From Phoronis australis (Eukaryota > Phoronida > Phoronidae), in the NCBI GenBank assembly GCA_002633005.1, contig NMRA01000021.1:906298-970297 (forward strand): 64,000 nucleotides of DNA, read 5' to 3'. The notes under the pieces are model-generated. The model searched no databases and was not told where the DNA came from. It saw only the letters and a list, made by a program, of their open reading frames with translations. The translations under genes and the position numbers were made by a program. Below are positions 22,501 to 35,310 of this stretch, in pieces (the first letter of the stretch is position 1; every line of letters begins with the position of its first letter).

Positions 22501-25500
22501 TAAAAGACATAATTTCTGCTGTACACTGTTATGCACCTACCGGCGTCTAGCCTGCGAATGTCCAGTGTCTTGCTGTTTCTTTAAAACTCCAAGATGGATT
22601 TTCATGAAATTTTTCAGACATGTTTCTGATGTGGATGTGACAGCTTGAGTGAAGTTTTAGACTGTCTGGCTTATTGACTCACAGTATATTTTGTCTAATG
22701 TTGAGACTTAATGTATTTGAATCATATGTCTGGATATCCCAAGTGCTGCTTAATATGCTTAGGGTTCTTGATATTAAGATTTCTGCAACATGATTTCTCC
22801 CGTCTCATTTGCTGAGTTCTTGCCATGCGGTATATAACATGTATTGATCCTTGTAAAAATAATTTGCAATATGCACTAAGTGTTTTTCTCTGATTGGCTG
22901 TTCATAGGTCAAAGGTCAAAAACAAGCAGTTTCTTGGTGCTTTTTGTAGGCAGCTCTGGAATACTCGTTCACTGTATCTCTGGCTGGGACAGGACACCCC
23001 TGTTCATCTCACTCTTACGACTGTCCCTGTGGGCAGATGGTGCCATACACTCATCATTAGAACCCTTGCAGATGCTCTATCTCACCATCGGCTACGACTG
23101 GTTCCTCTTTGGGTGAGTGTCCGATAGAATGGGGACTGCTTCAAGAGTCGCTCACTGCGGAAAATAAAGTTTTGACCGGGAAAAACTAAATAGGCCCCAT
23201 TCAGTTGGCTGTGATGCCAAAGACTTTGACCAAAGGTCTATGACTACTGTCAGGACTTAATAACCCATTATTGCCAGTGGTAGTGGCAAGCAAATTTTTA
23301 TCAAGTGGAAACATAATCTCCTAAAATTTGTACCCACTTAGAATTTACAACTTTCTCAATTTTAAGCCCCAGTGTCCGCGATCTTTGGCCAACTTAAGCT
23401 TGAACAGTGAGTGACTACTTAGCTTTTAGTAACAGTTGCTAGGAAAAAAACAATATCAAGAGTAGTTCCCATCGCAGACATTAAAGTAATAGTGAGCTAA
23501 ACAATAATTTACTACACTCCTCCCTGTTAAGCGCCTCCTTATGGCTTGTTTGTGCTTTCGTTTAATTAATCGCTGGCTTTTATTTTGAGCCTCAAGAGTG
23601 AATATTGGTTGTAAATTTTTTCACATTCTGTCTAAGAATTGGAATTTAAAGTCAAGACAGTCAGTGATCACAGATATTTTTTGTGGCGAACTGATTCATG
23701 ACAATTCATGTCTTAGAGACTTTGCCACTGTGGTTGAGCGGGGCAAAACAAATCAAGTGCAGGCCGGTGCATGTTGTTGCAATGCGGGTGCCTTGTTTTT
23801 TGAGAATTTTGTGTTTGATAAGTCAAATTGGATTTTTTTCTTTACTGCTTTTCTCTATTTAGGTCAATTGGTTTGTCCTAAGCCAGGTGAACTGTTTAAA
23901 TAGTATAAAGCACGCTGTCGGTAGCTGCAGCAATAGGGTTGTCCCGATTACACGCAGACACAATGTCGCACTATCCGTGAAACACTTTGTATTTCGCGCC
24001 ATTAGAGATCCAAATGTTCTTTGTTGTTGTCCTATTCTTTACAAGTTTTGCTCTGCTGTGTCACCCTTTTTGTCCTTCCAATGAATTTCTGATTTGCTGT
24101 GACTTGTAATTCTAATGGGAAAAAGTTAGATAAACTTGACAAATACCTGTTGGTGTGTTATGTTAAGTTCTTCCCCTTTCCAACATCAATCAAAGCCCAG
24201 AAAATGTGAGCGAGTGAACAAAGCAAGTTCCACAGGTTAAATTTAAAGCGAACAGAATTCTCTTTCTCGAAAATACTTTTTCTATTCCGGTACTTATTCA
24301 TAGTTTAAATCGGGAATGTTTCCACAGTCATGTATTTCTGCAGTTTCCAGCATGACCTGTAAAAATGTGCCTCACATTCCACAACAAGGCTGGAAAAACA
24401 GTTTACTCTCTTAGCTTCTTGCAAAGGAGAGTTCTAGTGCAGCTTTGTAATCCGGGATCGCCTAATTGCCTAACATTTATATTTTGACTTTAGTTTCATG
24501 CTGAGACATAGAATTATATTAAATACTACGATTCTTATGCAAAAAAGTCTAAACATTTGGACAATAGAGAACCAAATTTGTATAAAAAACTAAATTGGTG
24601 AATCAGCAATTATTTCCGTGCTGATGTAATGATAATTTAGGTTAATGACACATGTGCATGAGGATAATCGGTGATATCTCTGAATTTGGCCGAGGAACAA
24701 AATTGTGTTAAAAAGATAACAGAAAAGAGAAAAGAGGAAAATGCTATAACATGTTACATATTTTGGATAAAAATAGAGTATATTTTAAGTTTTAATTCGA
24801 ATAACTCCTTGAGACAAGGCCTTTAATACTTTTCTCCAATCCCTTTAGTCTGTATATCTCATTTGTTATTACAACTGTCATATTATGACTTTGATTTAAT
24901 TTAAACTTTCCGTAATGCATGATCTGTTTTGCTTTATTTCAGCCATAATCTCCCAGACCGACTACGAAGGGGTGAAGAGGTATGAAAAAACACAATTTCA
25001 AATATTTAAAAGCTTCTTTACATGCTGAGTTGTACAATTATAATGCACTAATGGTACCGTATTAAAATTGCTCTTCCCAAGTAAACTCCTTGTTATTGAA
25101 ATGCAGGTCCACACCAATTGCAAGTCCATGAAACTTTGTAAAAAGCAATATCTCCATTAGAGCCCAACTTTCCAATTTGTCAGCTAGTCAGATTGTTTTC
25201 ACCTCCTGTAATCTTAACAGAGCTGAAGACCTACATGTTAGTGTGGTTGGTTGCTGGACATGCACATTGTACGCGTACACCTCAGTAAATCATTTCAGTT
25301 TAATATCCGAAATGGGCTTGGGTAATCGCAAGCATTGTTAAGTCTGATCTGCATGCCACCTATTGATCATTTCCCGTGACATTTTGAATATAAGGCTGAA
25401 AAGATATCTGCCCGATCGGGACTCGAACTAAGGGACCTTCTTCTAAATGTGTCCTTGATGTGGCCAACCCGTGGCCTGAAGACCAGACTTAAAAAATGCT

Positions 25501-28500
25501 TACAATCTGTATTTGCACCAAAACTTCGGTTTAAGGTTTACACGTTTATATACATTGAGTAATGTTGTGACTCATCTAAGCTGTTTTATTTTCTGCATTT
25601 TCAGATATTCTTCTTCTGTTTTTTCTTCCTTAAGTACATTGAGGGTGAAGAATTTTCCATTCACTGTGTCAGTGATGTGTAAGTATTCGCCAAGCAAAAT
25701 TCAGTTTCTGTAAACTGGCCAATCACCACTAATCTCACATTTCTACGAAAAGTGTCTTCTTGTGGTTCTAGCTGAAACACTCGACAATTTGTCTTGTTAG
25801 GACAAGATGATACACTTGACAATTTGCCTGGTTAGGGTGAGATGCACTCGACAATTTGCCTTGTTATGGCGAGATCATACACTCGACAATTAGTCTTGTT
25901 ACGGCGAGATGATACACTCGACAATTTGCCTTGTTACGGCGAGATGATACACTAGATAATTTGCCTTGTTACAGCAAGATGATACACTCGACAATTTGCC
26001 TTGTTATGACGAGATGATACACTTGACAATGTGCTTTGTTACGCCGAGATGATACACTTGACAATTTGCCTTGTTACGCCGAGATGATACACTTGACAAT
26101 TTGCCTTGTTACGCTGAGATGATACACTTGACAATTTGCCTTGTTATGACGAGATGATACACTTGACATTTTGCCTTGTTACGCCGAGATGATACAGTCT
26201 ACAATTTGCCTTGTTACGGCGAGATGATACACTCGACAGTTTGCCTTGTTACGGCGAGATGATATACTTGACATTTTGCCTTGTTACGCCGAGATGATAC
26301 AGTCAACAATTTGCCTTGTTACGGCAAGATGATACACTCGACAATTTGCCTTGTTACGCAGAGATGATACTCTTGACAATTTGCCTTGTTACCGTGAGCA
26401 TGGTCTTGTAACAGCTGCGGTAACAAACTTCTTTTCCAAGCTTAGAAATCAATTATCACCTGAGGAATGAACGAAACAAATAGTTGCAACCATTTTTATA
26501 GTCGGAAGTCTTTACCTTGCAGCACAAGAGCCACAAGTTTTTAGACACCTTTACTAATAATGTATGACAAATTAGGACAAAATACTGTTGCCACGTCTCT
26601 ATAGCTAATGACTATTATGCTGTCAAAGGTCTAACTACAAAGGGCTTAGCCACCTTGGTGACTTTATGTCTTGATTTGCAGCCACTTGAGATTTTCACGT
26701 TTACAAGCATTGCTCTGTGTAGTAGCAATGTTTAAAATAACGCTTCATTGTCTTAAGACATGTATCTGGGTTGTATGCCATGCGCATGATTGTGCGTAGC
26801 TTTGTCTTGCTCATTTAATTTTTCATCATGACGATTTCATCCTCCTGGTTGTCAGTTCGGCATGTAAGTTTTAAATTTTTTTTGTAACTTCAGAAAATGT
26901 TCAAAAAGTTTCCAGAACCAACTAGGCCTTGCCTAGCCATAGCAAATGTGTAGTTGAAGTCTCTGTTGTCATCATGTCTGCATGAGAAGTGTTTCAAGAT
27001 AATTATTTGTTTCAGCTCTGAAAATCGTCAACCCCCATCGTGCCATAATCTCTCGGATCTTTCATTGGAAGATCTAGGTGAGCCAATTCTTACTTGGTTA
27101 TTTTATTGATTGCCATGGTTGCATGACTTGCACAAAAATGTTTAAGTAGCTTAAAAGCTGCTATAATCTTGACTTCCGTCTTAAGCTAACTTTTGATTGA
27201 GACTACTTGGTCTCAACGTGTACAACTGTATACTGACAGATCATTTCATAATCGGTTGAGGCAAAGTTTAATAATCTGACTTAATTGTCACGGTGGGACA
27301 TTCTATGCTCTGACCATTCCATGGGGCTAAGTAATAACAAACTGTTCAGTTCTTTCCAAGCCCATAGTTCAGTTCTCATTAGTCTGTAAAAATTGCAAAA
27401 AGTGAATTCCTAAATCATTTCAAAGAAGGCATACCAAAAAGATATCTAACACTATTTAAACACCAATTAACATTTTATTTTTATATAGTCGTTTGCAGCC
27501 ACATTTCAAAATATGTGGTTGAACACAACTTGCCGACTTAAAAGCTGTGTCGAAAAAGTGTAATCTCTCAAAGATATGTTCTGCTGATTTGTTTCCACTC
27601 GGTGTGTTCATAAACTGTACCCTCTGTTACAACGCCACCTATAGGGGAGATTGTCCCTGTAAAACGTTATCGTGACTCTTCAGTGGGTACCACCAGGCAA
27701 ATATAAATCTGTTTACCCCAATTCAATTTACAAGTCGATGAGGAGGCTGGGAGGGATGGTAGCGGGAGAGAAGATAGATGTAACTTGATAATCAAGCAGC
27801 CAAGATGACTCATGTTCTGTTAGGGGTACTGCATGACCCAAATTTAATTTTTTCAAAGTACAGCAGGACACTTGATTGGCCATGGTCATGTGTTGAACAG
27901 TGGTGTTCAAAATAAGTCGGACAACGTCGAAATCTGACAAAGTTTTGGCGTACAAAAAACCACACCTAAATATCAGTTTCTTGTCGACTGGAGCTCGTTT
28001 CAACTCTGACTAAAGTCTCTACAAGATGTCGACAGTCATTGTACCATGAACATTGTCGTCTTGCGACTACTTATTGTGTAAGTCCATTTATCAATAAATC
28101 TTACGGCTTGGCGCAATGACATCAAATTAAATTCTAGCAAAACATCTACCAATTTACTGTGACGACAGCTGGACTAAACTGACATATAACTTGTAATACC
28201 AAAAAAGTTTATTCTAGTTTGGTAGTGTCTGGAGCAGTTTTTTTTTTGAAGTCTGTCTAGTTTTGTTTGCAAACTACCTTAGTTTACGGAAATGCCATTT
28301 AATGTTTGAATTTTGTGAGATCAGTCAGTCAAAAGTAGACTGATGACTGGTTATCTCAAGAGAAAGCAGCAGAGATCCAAATCGAGCATCGTATAGATCT
28401 GTCTCAAGAAATGTTATCTGTGGCTTGTGTTGTTAAAAGTGAAAGAAATTGACAAATGAATGTATTTAATATTTACCTCAACTATTTTTGATCTGTAGAT

Positions 28501-31500
28501 ACCGACAGTCGCCATCGCCATAGTTCAGGAACCCCTCCCTTGATTCTTCTGGAAGACGATGATTTGAAGGAGAATGAAATGTAATTGTATTATTCCTTGT
28601 GTATTTATTGATAAGCACGTCTAGAAGAACCGTTCTCATCGTACAGTTGCAATGCAAAAAGAGCATACTACATCAACTCTAATTGTTTATGTTGGCAACA
28701 GTCGGATATCACGTGCCTGTATTTTGGGAAACATTTTGTTGCCTGTTATTCAGTAGGGAAAACTGGTTCCCAAAATTCAGACACGTTATATCCAACCATT
28801 ACCTTTATTTTTTCGTTCTTTTGAGTTAGAAAAATAAATATGGAATTTTCAGATTTTTCCACCATCCTCTGCCTTGTGGATGACTAAGAAGCTAAGTTGT
28901 TCGTCGCAACAAAAATTGTATTATTTCCAGTATGACATCAGATCCATCAGTTCAAATCCGGTCGATGACAATTGGTTGTCAAAAATCAGTATTGCTTTGA
29001 GTGTACTGCTATTTATCATGGCTCACTTGATAACTGTCTGAGAAATCGCTGACCCAAACGTCACGCAGCATTCCTTGTCTAGGTTAGGGCAAATAGACTA
29101 GACTTTAAATTATCATATATTTCTGCTCGACATGTGCTAATGCATGTAACTATGTGAAGCTGTGCCTATATCCAGTATGAGGCTCATGCACCTATATTGT
29201 CTGATTCACTCTTGTCATAACTTGATGTTTGTAACTTTTCTCAAGCAATTGAATTCGGGTGTTGTTAAAATGTTGTTACAGTACCGGTATGTCTGATAAT
29301 GTTATCAGCTTGTATTAATAAGCTGTTGGAGATGATTTTCATTAATATGTTAAAAATGATCTCTTTTAAAGACACCATAAGCGTACCGACTCGCCACTTG
29401 TTCTTCTTGAAGACGGTCAAATACGACACTCCACGTCAAGTCCGGTTACTGTGCCAATACCCTCCAGAGGGCGCTTTGACTCCAGTTCCTCCGGTGCAGA
29501 AAGTGCCAGCAGGTAAGGCAATATACAAGTTTTGTCATTGTATCTCTAGATGAGGTCAACACTGGCCACTGTTACGCTGTCTATGCTTATCTTTTTAATA
29601 GCGCTTCCTTCTGTCTAAAATTTATGAGTCATTACCAATCATGAAGAAGGCAAAATGTTGCCTGAAAACTTTGACCTGAATTGTAATATGTACAAGTACT
29701 CTTGATGAGGTATTGCATACTGAATGAGGTAGTGTCATAATATTATACTTGACGGAAACATTTTGGCTAATCAAAAGCAACTTTTCATTGTTTTGTTGTT
29801 TTGTTTGAGGGCTTGTAATCTTGAGTGACAAAACCGTGAATTTGAGTGAAATGCATCAATTCTGTATTTTTGGGGTGCCAGAAACCTAGCCTTGGCACAC
29901 AGCTGTATACTAAACATATCTGACCCAAAATTAGTGTCATAAAAATTACACTCTTCCTTGAGCAAACTAAATTATTTACCGTTGTTGGGAAAATTGGCGT
30001 CTACCGTTATTCTGCTGCTATAATTGAGGTGCAATCTTTTGTGTCGGCACCTACGTGCCAGTTTCTTCTTTTGCTGATTCTTCAATCAACTGTTGTTCTC
30101 TCATGAGGTTGCGTACATGTCACAATAAATTATCGGAATTGGTTTCACTTATTATAATAAGTTTTTAGAATTTTGATACCACCAAAACCAAATTTCAGAA
30201 CAAATTTTGCTGTTGCAAAACTGTCATCATCTCTTGAGAGATGTCGCAAAAATTTATGAAATGGAGCGTGTGTGTCACGAGCTTACTGTTTTCAAAATGA
30301 TGACATTCTTTTCATCTTTGTTACAAAAGGCGAAGAATTACTCAAGAAAATGATGTTTATTAGATTGTTTTTCTTTTAAATGGCTGCAACGGGCAAGGTT
30401 AGTGTCAGTTGATTTCTAGGTTTTTCATACACACGCGCCGGTCTTTAGCTCCGCATGTTGATACAAATGTCATGATGAGGTTACAAGCAGAACTACCCGG
30501 GCTGTGTGGAATTTCGAGGTCTGTCGGAGCTCAACACTGGTTGTATTTTGAAGATAGTTTCCATGCAGCTAGGTGGCTGACTACCAGCAACCACTAGCTA
30601 TGGAGTCATTTCTTTGTACATGGAGCAGTATACTGACACATTTCAGAACACCAACGAATGGGAATGTTAGTACCGGTATGTCATTTTCCAACCAATTGGA
30701 ATGTCAGAATGTTAAGTCGTTTTTAATCAGTGGGAAGGTGAGCCTTGTTGCATGATTGTTTCACTGCGCTACCTGTAGTGCCGGGTGAGAGTGTGCCCAA
30801 AATGGGAAGTGGCAGTGCAGCCATTGGGCTGCTGTATAGTAATCCAGTTCTCTAAAAAAATGACAGATGGTAGAAATTGCATTTTGCCTCCTTAAGTTGG
30901 AGTCCAAACTGATGGACAGTTAATCTTAGAATGAACAACGTCTTGGTTAAGCTTACACCTATCCTACATGTAGCTAAAATCAGACACCCTGTCCGTAATG
31001 GCCCAATTCTCCATCTTTTGACAAACTTTCAAACTATAGAAAGGTGCTCATTCACGTGTTGCAAATGTTATGGTCTAAGCTTAGTATAAATGAGATTTAA
31101 AAAACGATTTTAAGCGGCATTCAAATATGGGTGTGTCTTTGTAGTTGGGACACCAATGCGAAATTAAGCTATGAAATGTAGGGACTCCTGATAATTTTTC
31201 AAGCACCCTTGTCACCGCAATTTTAGAGCTATTCCCAATTACAACAAGCGGGGAATCTTGGGTGCACAATTTTCTTCATCAAATTTGAACTCTGTTTTTT
31301 AATTTAACAAAATTGTGTTGTAAATTTTATTTTCTCTTCACATTCTAGCTGGCAATTAGTTAGTGACACAGGCAGCTTACCAGGTACAAGGAAACGTCGA
31401 CCTAGCAGGTGAGTAGCCGATATGGTATAGGGTCGCGCTACACATTTCTGTAACCCGAATGTAGTGCTCGTCTTTTGTTTGCAACTGTAGCTAATTTTAC

Positions 31501-32051
31501 TGTTAGAGTCTATGATTAGGTTTTGAAAGTCATTCGTGAGATGCCCGCTTTGTGGTGGCACAATTTGATCAGAAGGCATTGGGTCACCGTTGATCAAATA
31601 CTTTGCGTACGTTTAGCATTGTGGAACTGTCCATCTTTTCAGACTTAGCTATGGCATAATTGCCCCATCACTGTGCTTTTTTCAAATGTATCCATGGTTA
31701 AAGGCATATTTAGAATGTCTGCCTCTGCCAATGAAGGGGCCAGTGGTGAACTCTTAAGTTGGATTCTGATGTGGAGGGATTGTGTGCAGTTTATGTAAAG
31801 ATTTCCTTTTGCTTTATTTGTGACTGACTGTTGTTTGCTGTTGTAGTGGGTCACATCTGAATCCACACGAGCTGCGTATGCGGGCGAGACGAGAGCGCTT
31901 GGAGAAGGTGCGTCGTGCCTTTTACAGCGCCTACAGTGTCATTGTGGGCTTTCAGATGACACCGACGGCAACGCGAGGCTTCTCAACTCTGCTCGACCAC
32001 TTTGCAGAGAAAGTAGGCTTCAAACCAAGCAAGACCACTTCATGGAGTTGA
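13580..32051 (+). CDS. MTMR14: Myotubularin-related protein 14 (Jumpy), phosphoinositide 3-phosphatase, 16 exons
   Basis: MTMR14 removes the 3-phosphate from PI3P and PI(3,5)P2 and restrains autophagy. Exons: 13580-13678, 15671-15727, 16567-16764, 17364-17476, 18251-18370, 19519-19663, 20466-20543, 21627-21690, 22950-23112, 24943-24979, 25605-25678, 27016-27077, 28499-28580, 29372-29512, 31349-31408, 31847-32051. All junctions are GT/AG and phases agree, giving 1698 nt, 565 residues and a TGA. The vertebrate protein is about 650. Recognisable segments in order: KDYAISVIDNKNG (47-59), ICDLMVENKKVKFGMN (about 181-196), SSEKVDK, YPGCEFF, the catalytic loop HCISGWDRTP (299-308), and a C-terminal EKVRRAFYSAYS helix. 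The start ATG follows an in-frame TAA at 13562. The least certain parts are the serine-rich exons 12-15, where an extra exon could be missed. ATTAAA at 32273 and 32388 are possible poly(A) signals. Confidence 0.93.
16770..16940. repeat. Minisatellite, about 36-40 bp unit, 4 copies
   Basis: Units built on GTGTAGTGCAGGGCATCTGA followed by CAGGATAAYATGCCC repeat four times with small changes, starting a few bases after the donor of MTMR14 exon 3 (16765). AGGGCAT and ATGCCCT within each unit are inverted and could form a hairpin. Confidence 0.8.
21793..21895 (+). other. Unassigned exon-like segment in MTMR14 intron 8
   Basis: It has a TTTCCAG acceptor-like start, a GTAAAT donor-like end and two open frames across 103 nt (one containing MRAKALPDMYQFWNSPE). 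Joined to exon 8 it stays open, but its end phase does not match exon 9, so inclusion would shift the phosphatase frame. It could be a poison exon, a relic or chance. Confidence 0.2.
22950..23112 (+). CDS. MTMR14: MTMR14 exon 9, catalytic CX5R exon
   Basis: This exon carries H-C-I-S-G-W-D-R-T-P. Cys300 is the expected nucleophile and Arg306 the phosphate-binding arginine of the cysteine phosphatase loop. The tryptophan-aspartate pair before the arginine is the myotubularin form of the loop. All catalytic residues are intact, so an active enzyme is expected. The exon continues through SLLRLSLWADG and YDWFLFG, both highly conserved in the family, and ends in a GTGAGT donor. Confidence 0.95.
25385..25470 (-). 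repeat. tRNA-derived SINE-like B-box remnant
   Basis: Minus-strand AGTTCGAGTCCCGATCGGGC fits the T-arm/B-box of a tRNA promoter, with stem-forming flanks. No clean A box or full cloverleaf is present, so this is at best a SINE fragment. Confidence 0.25.
25775..26400. repeat. 35-bp minisatellite, about 18 copies, in MTMR14 intron 11
   Basis: Unit roughly GAGATGATACACTTGACAATT plus TGCCTTGTTACGCC. Register measured from successive TTGCC positions (25926, 25961, 25996) is exactly 35 bp. Variation is concentrated at a few sites (TTGACAA or TCGACAA; ACGCC, ACGGC or ATGAC), which suggests repeated unequal exchange. Confidence 0.92.
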
Positions 32052-32700
32052 CATCCGTCATTGGCTTCAGTCGTGAAAGTGTCGGCAACGTATTTAAATC
32101 GCAGTAAACTCGTCTTCTGTCGAAATTACTTTTAATTAAGGTGATTCACACAATGAAATCGACATAGGGAGCACCAGCCAGGTGTATTGCTATCTTCTGT
32201 CATTATTTTGTTGTTGTGGGGGCGGGTGCTGGTGGACAAGCCATTAGGAACTTAGTGAGTGTTCTAAAAGCTATTAAAACTAGTAAAATCATTGCTTTTG
32301 TGATTAGCTATTTCAGCCAGCAGTGATCCAAATTCAAGTGGTACGGTGAACCCATCTCGGTTTTGCTGGTGAAGTGTCAAAAAGCAAATTAAACCTTTGT
32401 AAAATGCTTGTAATTAACAAATCAAGAAAATTTGACCACTCACTGGTATGTTATCCTGGCATAGTATGTACCTTCGTAGGCACGGAGGCGTGTACTTGAA
32501 AAGGTACTACATGTATAGATGTATCTCGCGAGAGCCATTGGGGAACTCAACATGTCCCGAAATATTAGTCATTCCACCATTCCCCATGAAGGGAGCGCAG
32601 CGCTGCTTAGGGCTTGAGGATTTCCAGAAAATACCTAGTCTTGTTGAACAAATTTTCTTTTTCTTTTTCTTCTACTATGCTACATTCTACTTTAAATTCA
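32052..32700. other. MTMR14 3' UTR and downstream spacer
   Basis: It follows the MTMR14 stop codon. ATTAAA hexamers occur at 32273 and 32388. No other gene feature before the exon-like segment at 32702. Confidence 0.4.
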
Positions 32701-32701
32701 G

Positions 32702-32862
32702 GTCCGCAAGTTAGTGTGTACTTTAGCAAACTTGCGCCACCTTATGTTAGTTGAGAGTGATCCGCTGTACAAGTTAGCTAGTCAAGGTTGTTCATTTTAT
32801 GAGCCGAGCATTGTCCGTTTTTTCCAACGCACTAAGAAAGAAGTCCAGACCCCTTCTATAGT
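32702..32862 (+). CDS. Candidate internal exon of an unidentified gene
   Basis: A long pyrimidine stretch (TTTTCTTTTTCTTTTTCTTC region) and TTCAG precede 32702, and a consensus GTAAGT follows 32862. The 161-nt segment is open in the frame starting GTC CGC AAG and would encode 53 residues of ordinary composition, including LRHLMLVESDPLYKLASQG and VRFFQRTKKEV. I do not recognise the family. It begins 650 bp after the MTMR14 stop, so it may be an alternative 3' exon of that gene or part of a separate plus-strand gene whose other exons I could not find before the BEL/Pao remnant. Confidence 0.3.
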
Positions 32863-32869
32863 GTAAGTG

Positions 32870-34300
32870 GTCTATGTCATAAGTTTGTCTCTTTGACTGA
32901 TTGAGGGTTTTGGGATTGCAGCTTCAATTGAAAGTCAGGACCACATCTAACATGTGACTTGGTCATTGGATCTTTGTTGAGCGGCGTGATGTCCGAATTG
33001 TTTATTCAGCATGCATATTGAGACGTGGGTTTACAAAACACACCTTTTTTCAAATTGGTGTCCTCACACAAGGTTAGTCATAGTGGACTTCCCCAGCAAG
33101 CATGGAAACACATTGTGTCTACTGGAGAAACCCCATGTGTGCTGGTCAAAATATAAAACTTGAGATATTGACATGCTCTGCATTTCATGAAAAAGTGAAA
33201 TTACTAGGGCTCAGTATTTTGCCTGTTACTGAAATTTAGATTTAGTATTTTGCTTGCTACATAACTTCCGGTTGTATTCTGTGCCTGAATTTTGTGCAGT
33301 CTCCACGCAGTAGTGTTTGCTCGGGATGAAAGCCAAGCCATTCTTTGGTGCATGAAGACCACTTGGAATAAAGTCGGCGTCACTGCTGGCGCGAATCCTT
33401 TGAGTCTGGGCACCCTGCCGCCAGTTCAGTTATAGTGTATGTTTGCTGTTAAGGAAGAATCTTAAGCCGGTCATATATATGTCAGTTGTTCGTCATCTGT
33501 GTCCACATCTGAGCTAACTTCTTTCTGCTAGACAGGCAAAAAATTTCTGTCCTCCGATTCTACATGATTTGTAGCCATGAAAATTAGACGCAAGTGCCTG
33601 TTTTATTTTCTACTGGTAAGGTTATTTCGTACAGTTTGTCATAGATTAACTAACTTCGTTTTATCTTAAGCTGTGTTTTCTAACTGACTATGATGCAATA
33701 TTAATTTCTGTGTTGTTACTATCTGCTTTCATGCTTATGCATGTCGAGCGACCTTCAGATGACCCTACCGTCTAAGCTCGAAACTGATGGCGTGACCTTA
33801 AAGGGTCACATTTCAAAGGTGCGAAAGCCATGCTATTTGTTCTTGCGATGTACTTCAACACTGCCTGGCTATATGTCCTGCGGAAAATCTCGTCCATGTT
33901 GTATCTCAGCTCAGACATAATCAAGGAATTCAAGTTAACAGCAAGCGCAGCAGCAGTGAGTTCAAGTCAAGTCGTTGCTTTCTTAATTGGGGAACTTGAC
34001 TTTTCCCTGACAACAAGTCACTGGAAGAAGTTTCATTTAAGTTCAAAAAACAAATGTTAGAAACTACTCTGTAGGCATTAATCACTTGCATCACAGAAGT
34101 GGTGTACCTGTAAGGCTAACGATATCTGGAAAATCATGCTTAAGTCAAACCTTTCGGTCGCACCAATGAATCAGCCAGCCACGCTTTCAACTAAGTCGGT
34201 CTCATGTAGACAGTCGTCCCAACCATGGCCCCGTCTGCACAGCAACTTAGCTGGCAAAACAACCGGTGATGACAAAGACCGCGAAAATGATAGAACGAGC
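32870..34300. other. Spacer without a supportable gene
   Basis: Short frames near 33730-34060 look exon-like in places but have no matching splice structure or recognisable motif. Confidence 0.35.
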
Positions 34301-34457
34301 TAGTTACAGACAACATGCGTCACTTCTCGTCATCCTCAAAAGACTGTTTGTAAAACACCAGGTCGTGGGAAGAAATGTTCCATGATACTACACCCGAGCC
34401 CGTTCAGTAGTGTGTTTATCAACGAAGTCCACTTTGTAGACAACGTGTATTGCCCTG

Positions 34458-34995
34458 TCACCGTGACAATCTGGTAAGGACTGCAAAATCTCGTTGCCGT
34501 TCGCTTCCCACTTGGTCAGGCCGTAAACCACCCTCATAGCACAACGACATCACCTCATGGACATCATCCACAGGTAAAGGTACGGTGGGGACAGAAAATA
34601 GAAAATCATCTAAATAAAATGATTCTTTCAATGTAACATAACTGCAAGGCACAGTTTGGAGCATATGCAGAACAAGTTGGCGGCGAAACAGCGCCAAAGA
34701 GATGAAATGTCATCCTGAAGGGCCTAGATTTGAGGATCAAGTTACCATTAGGCCGAGACAGAAATATAAGGCAACCACGGTCTTCCGTGGGCCTTTTGAT
34801 ATTGTAGAACATCTTGGCGATAGCTAGGACCAATATCATGTATATTACTCCCAGGCGATAGTCAGCCGTGACAGCGAATTTCTTTTGTCTAAATCGTAAT
34901 AAGACGCCAAAAACCGAATTATTCAGACTGGGTTCCTGTAACGGTTTGTCGTAGATGGAAACGTTCTCATACTTTTTAGCTGCAATCGAACACAA
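34458..34995 (-). pseudogene. BEL/Pao reverse transcriptase fragment
   Basis: The frame shows KYENVSIYDKPLQEPSLNNS, FGVLLRFRQKKFAVTADY, RPTEDRGCLIFLSRPNGN and FRMTFHLFGAV, the usual BEL/Pao RT blocks in order. The first catalytic aspartate sits in VTADY. In another frame FYLDDFLFSVPT holds the metal-binding Y-x-D-D pair. An insertion-like segment and a frame change lie between them. Confidence 0.8.
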
Positions 34996-34998
34996 CTC

Positions 34999-35310
34999 TT
35001 AATTTTCTTCTTTTTGATAATAGTATACTGCATGGAGGGGGATGTACCACAACTTTCCATCACTCTGTGATATCTCTTCCTCAGGTATCTCCGCAGCATA
35101 ACCCTGTCCGATTATTTCAGCCATGATTGACAATAATCGCCGTTGATAATCGGAGCTCCCTGATAACTTATTTTTCAAACCTCGCAGGCATTGTGCAGCA
35201 TGTGACCCATTGTCTGGCAAACTGAGTTTCTCATTACGACACGGGAAAGCTAACTCGTAATGTCTGTCGACGTGAAGTACTGAGTCGCTCATCTTTAGAA
35301 AACGTTGCAA
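34999..35310 (-). pseudogene. BEL/Pao pol segment before RT
   Basis: About 100 codons with HVDRHYELAFPCRN, then QCLRGLKNKLSG, then YAAEIPEEE and WYIPLHAVYY. This is the conserved BEL/Pao region directly N-terminal to the RT palm. It ends in a stop at 34999, just before the RT blocks resume in another frame. Confidence 0.8.

Noticed and set aside
23598-23903. 101-codon open frame in MTMR14 intron 9
   Set aside because: Exon 9 joins exon 10 directly in phase and the frame has no homology or fitting splice edges.
25775-26400. CRISPR array
   Set aside because: The 35-bp units are contiguous with no distinct spacers, in an intron of an animal gene; it is a minisatellite.
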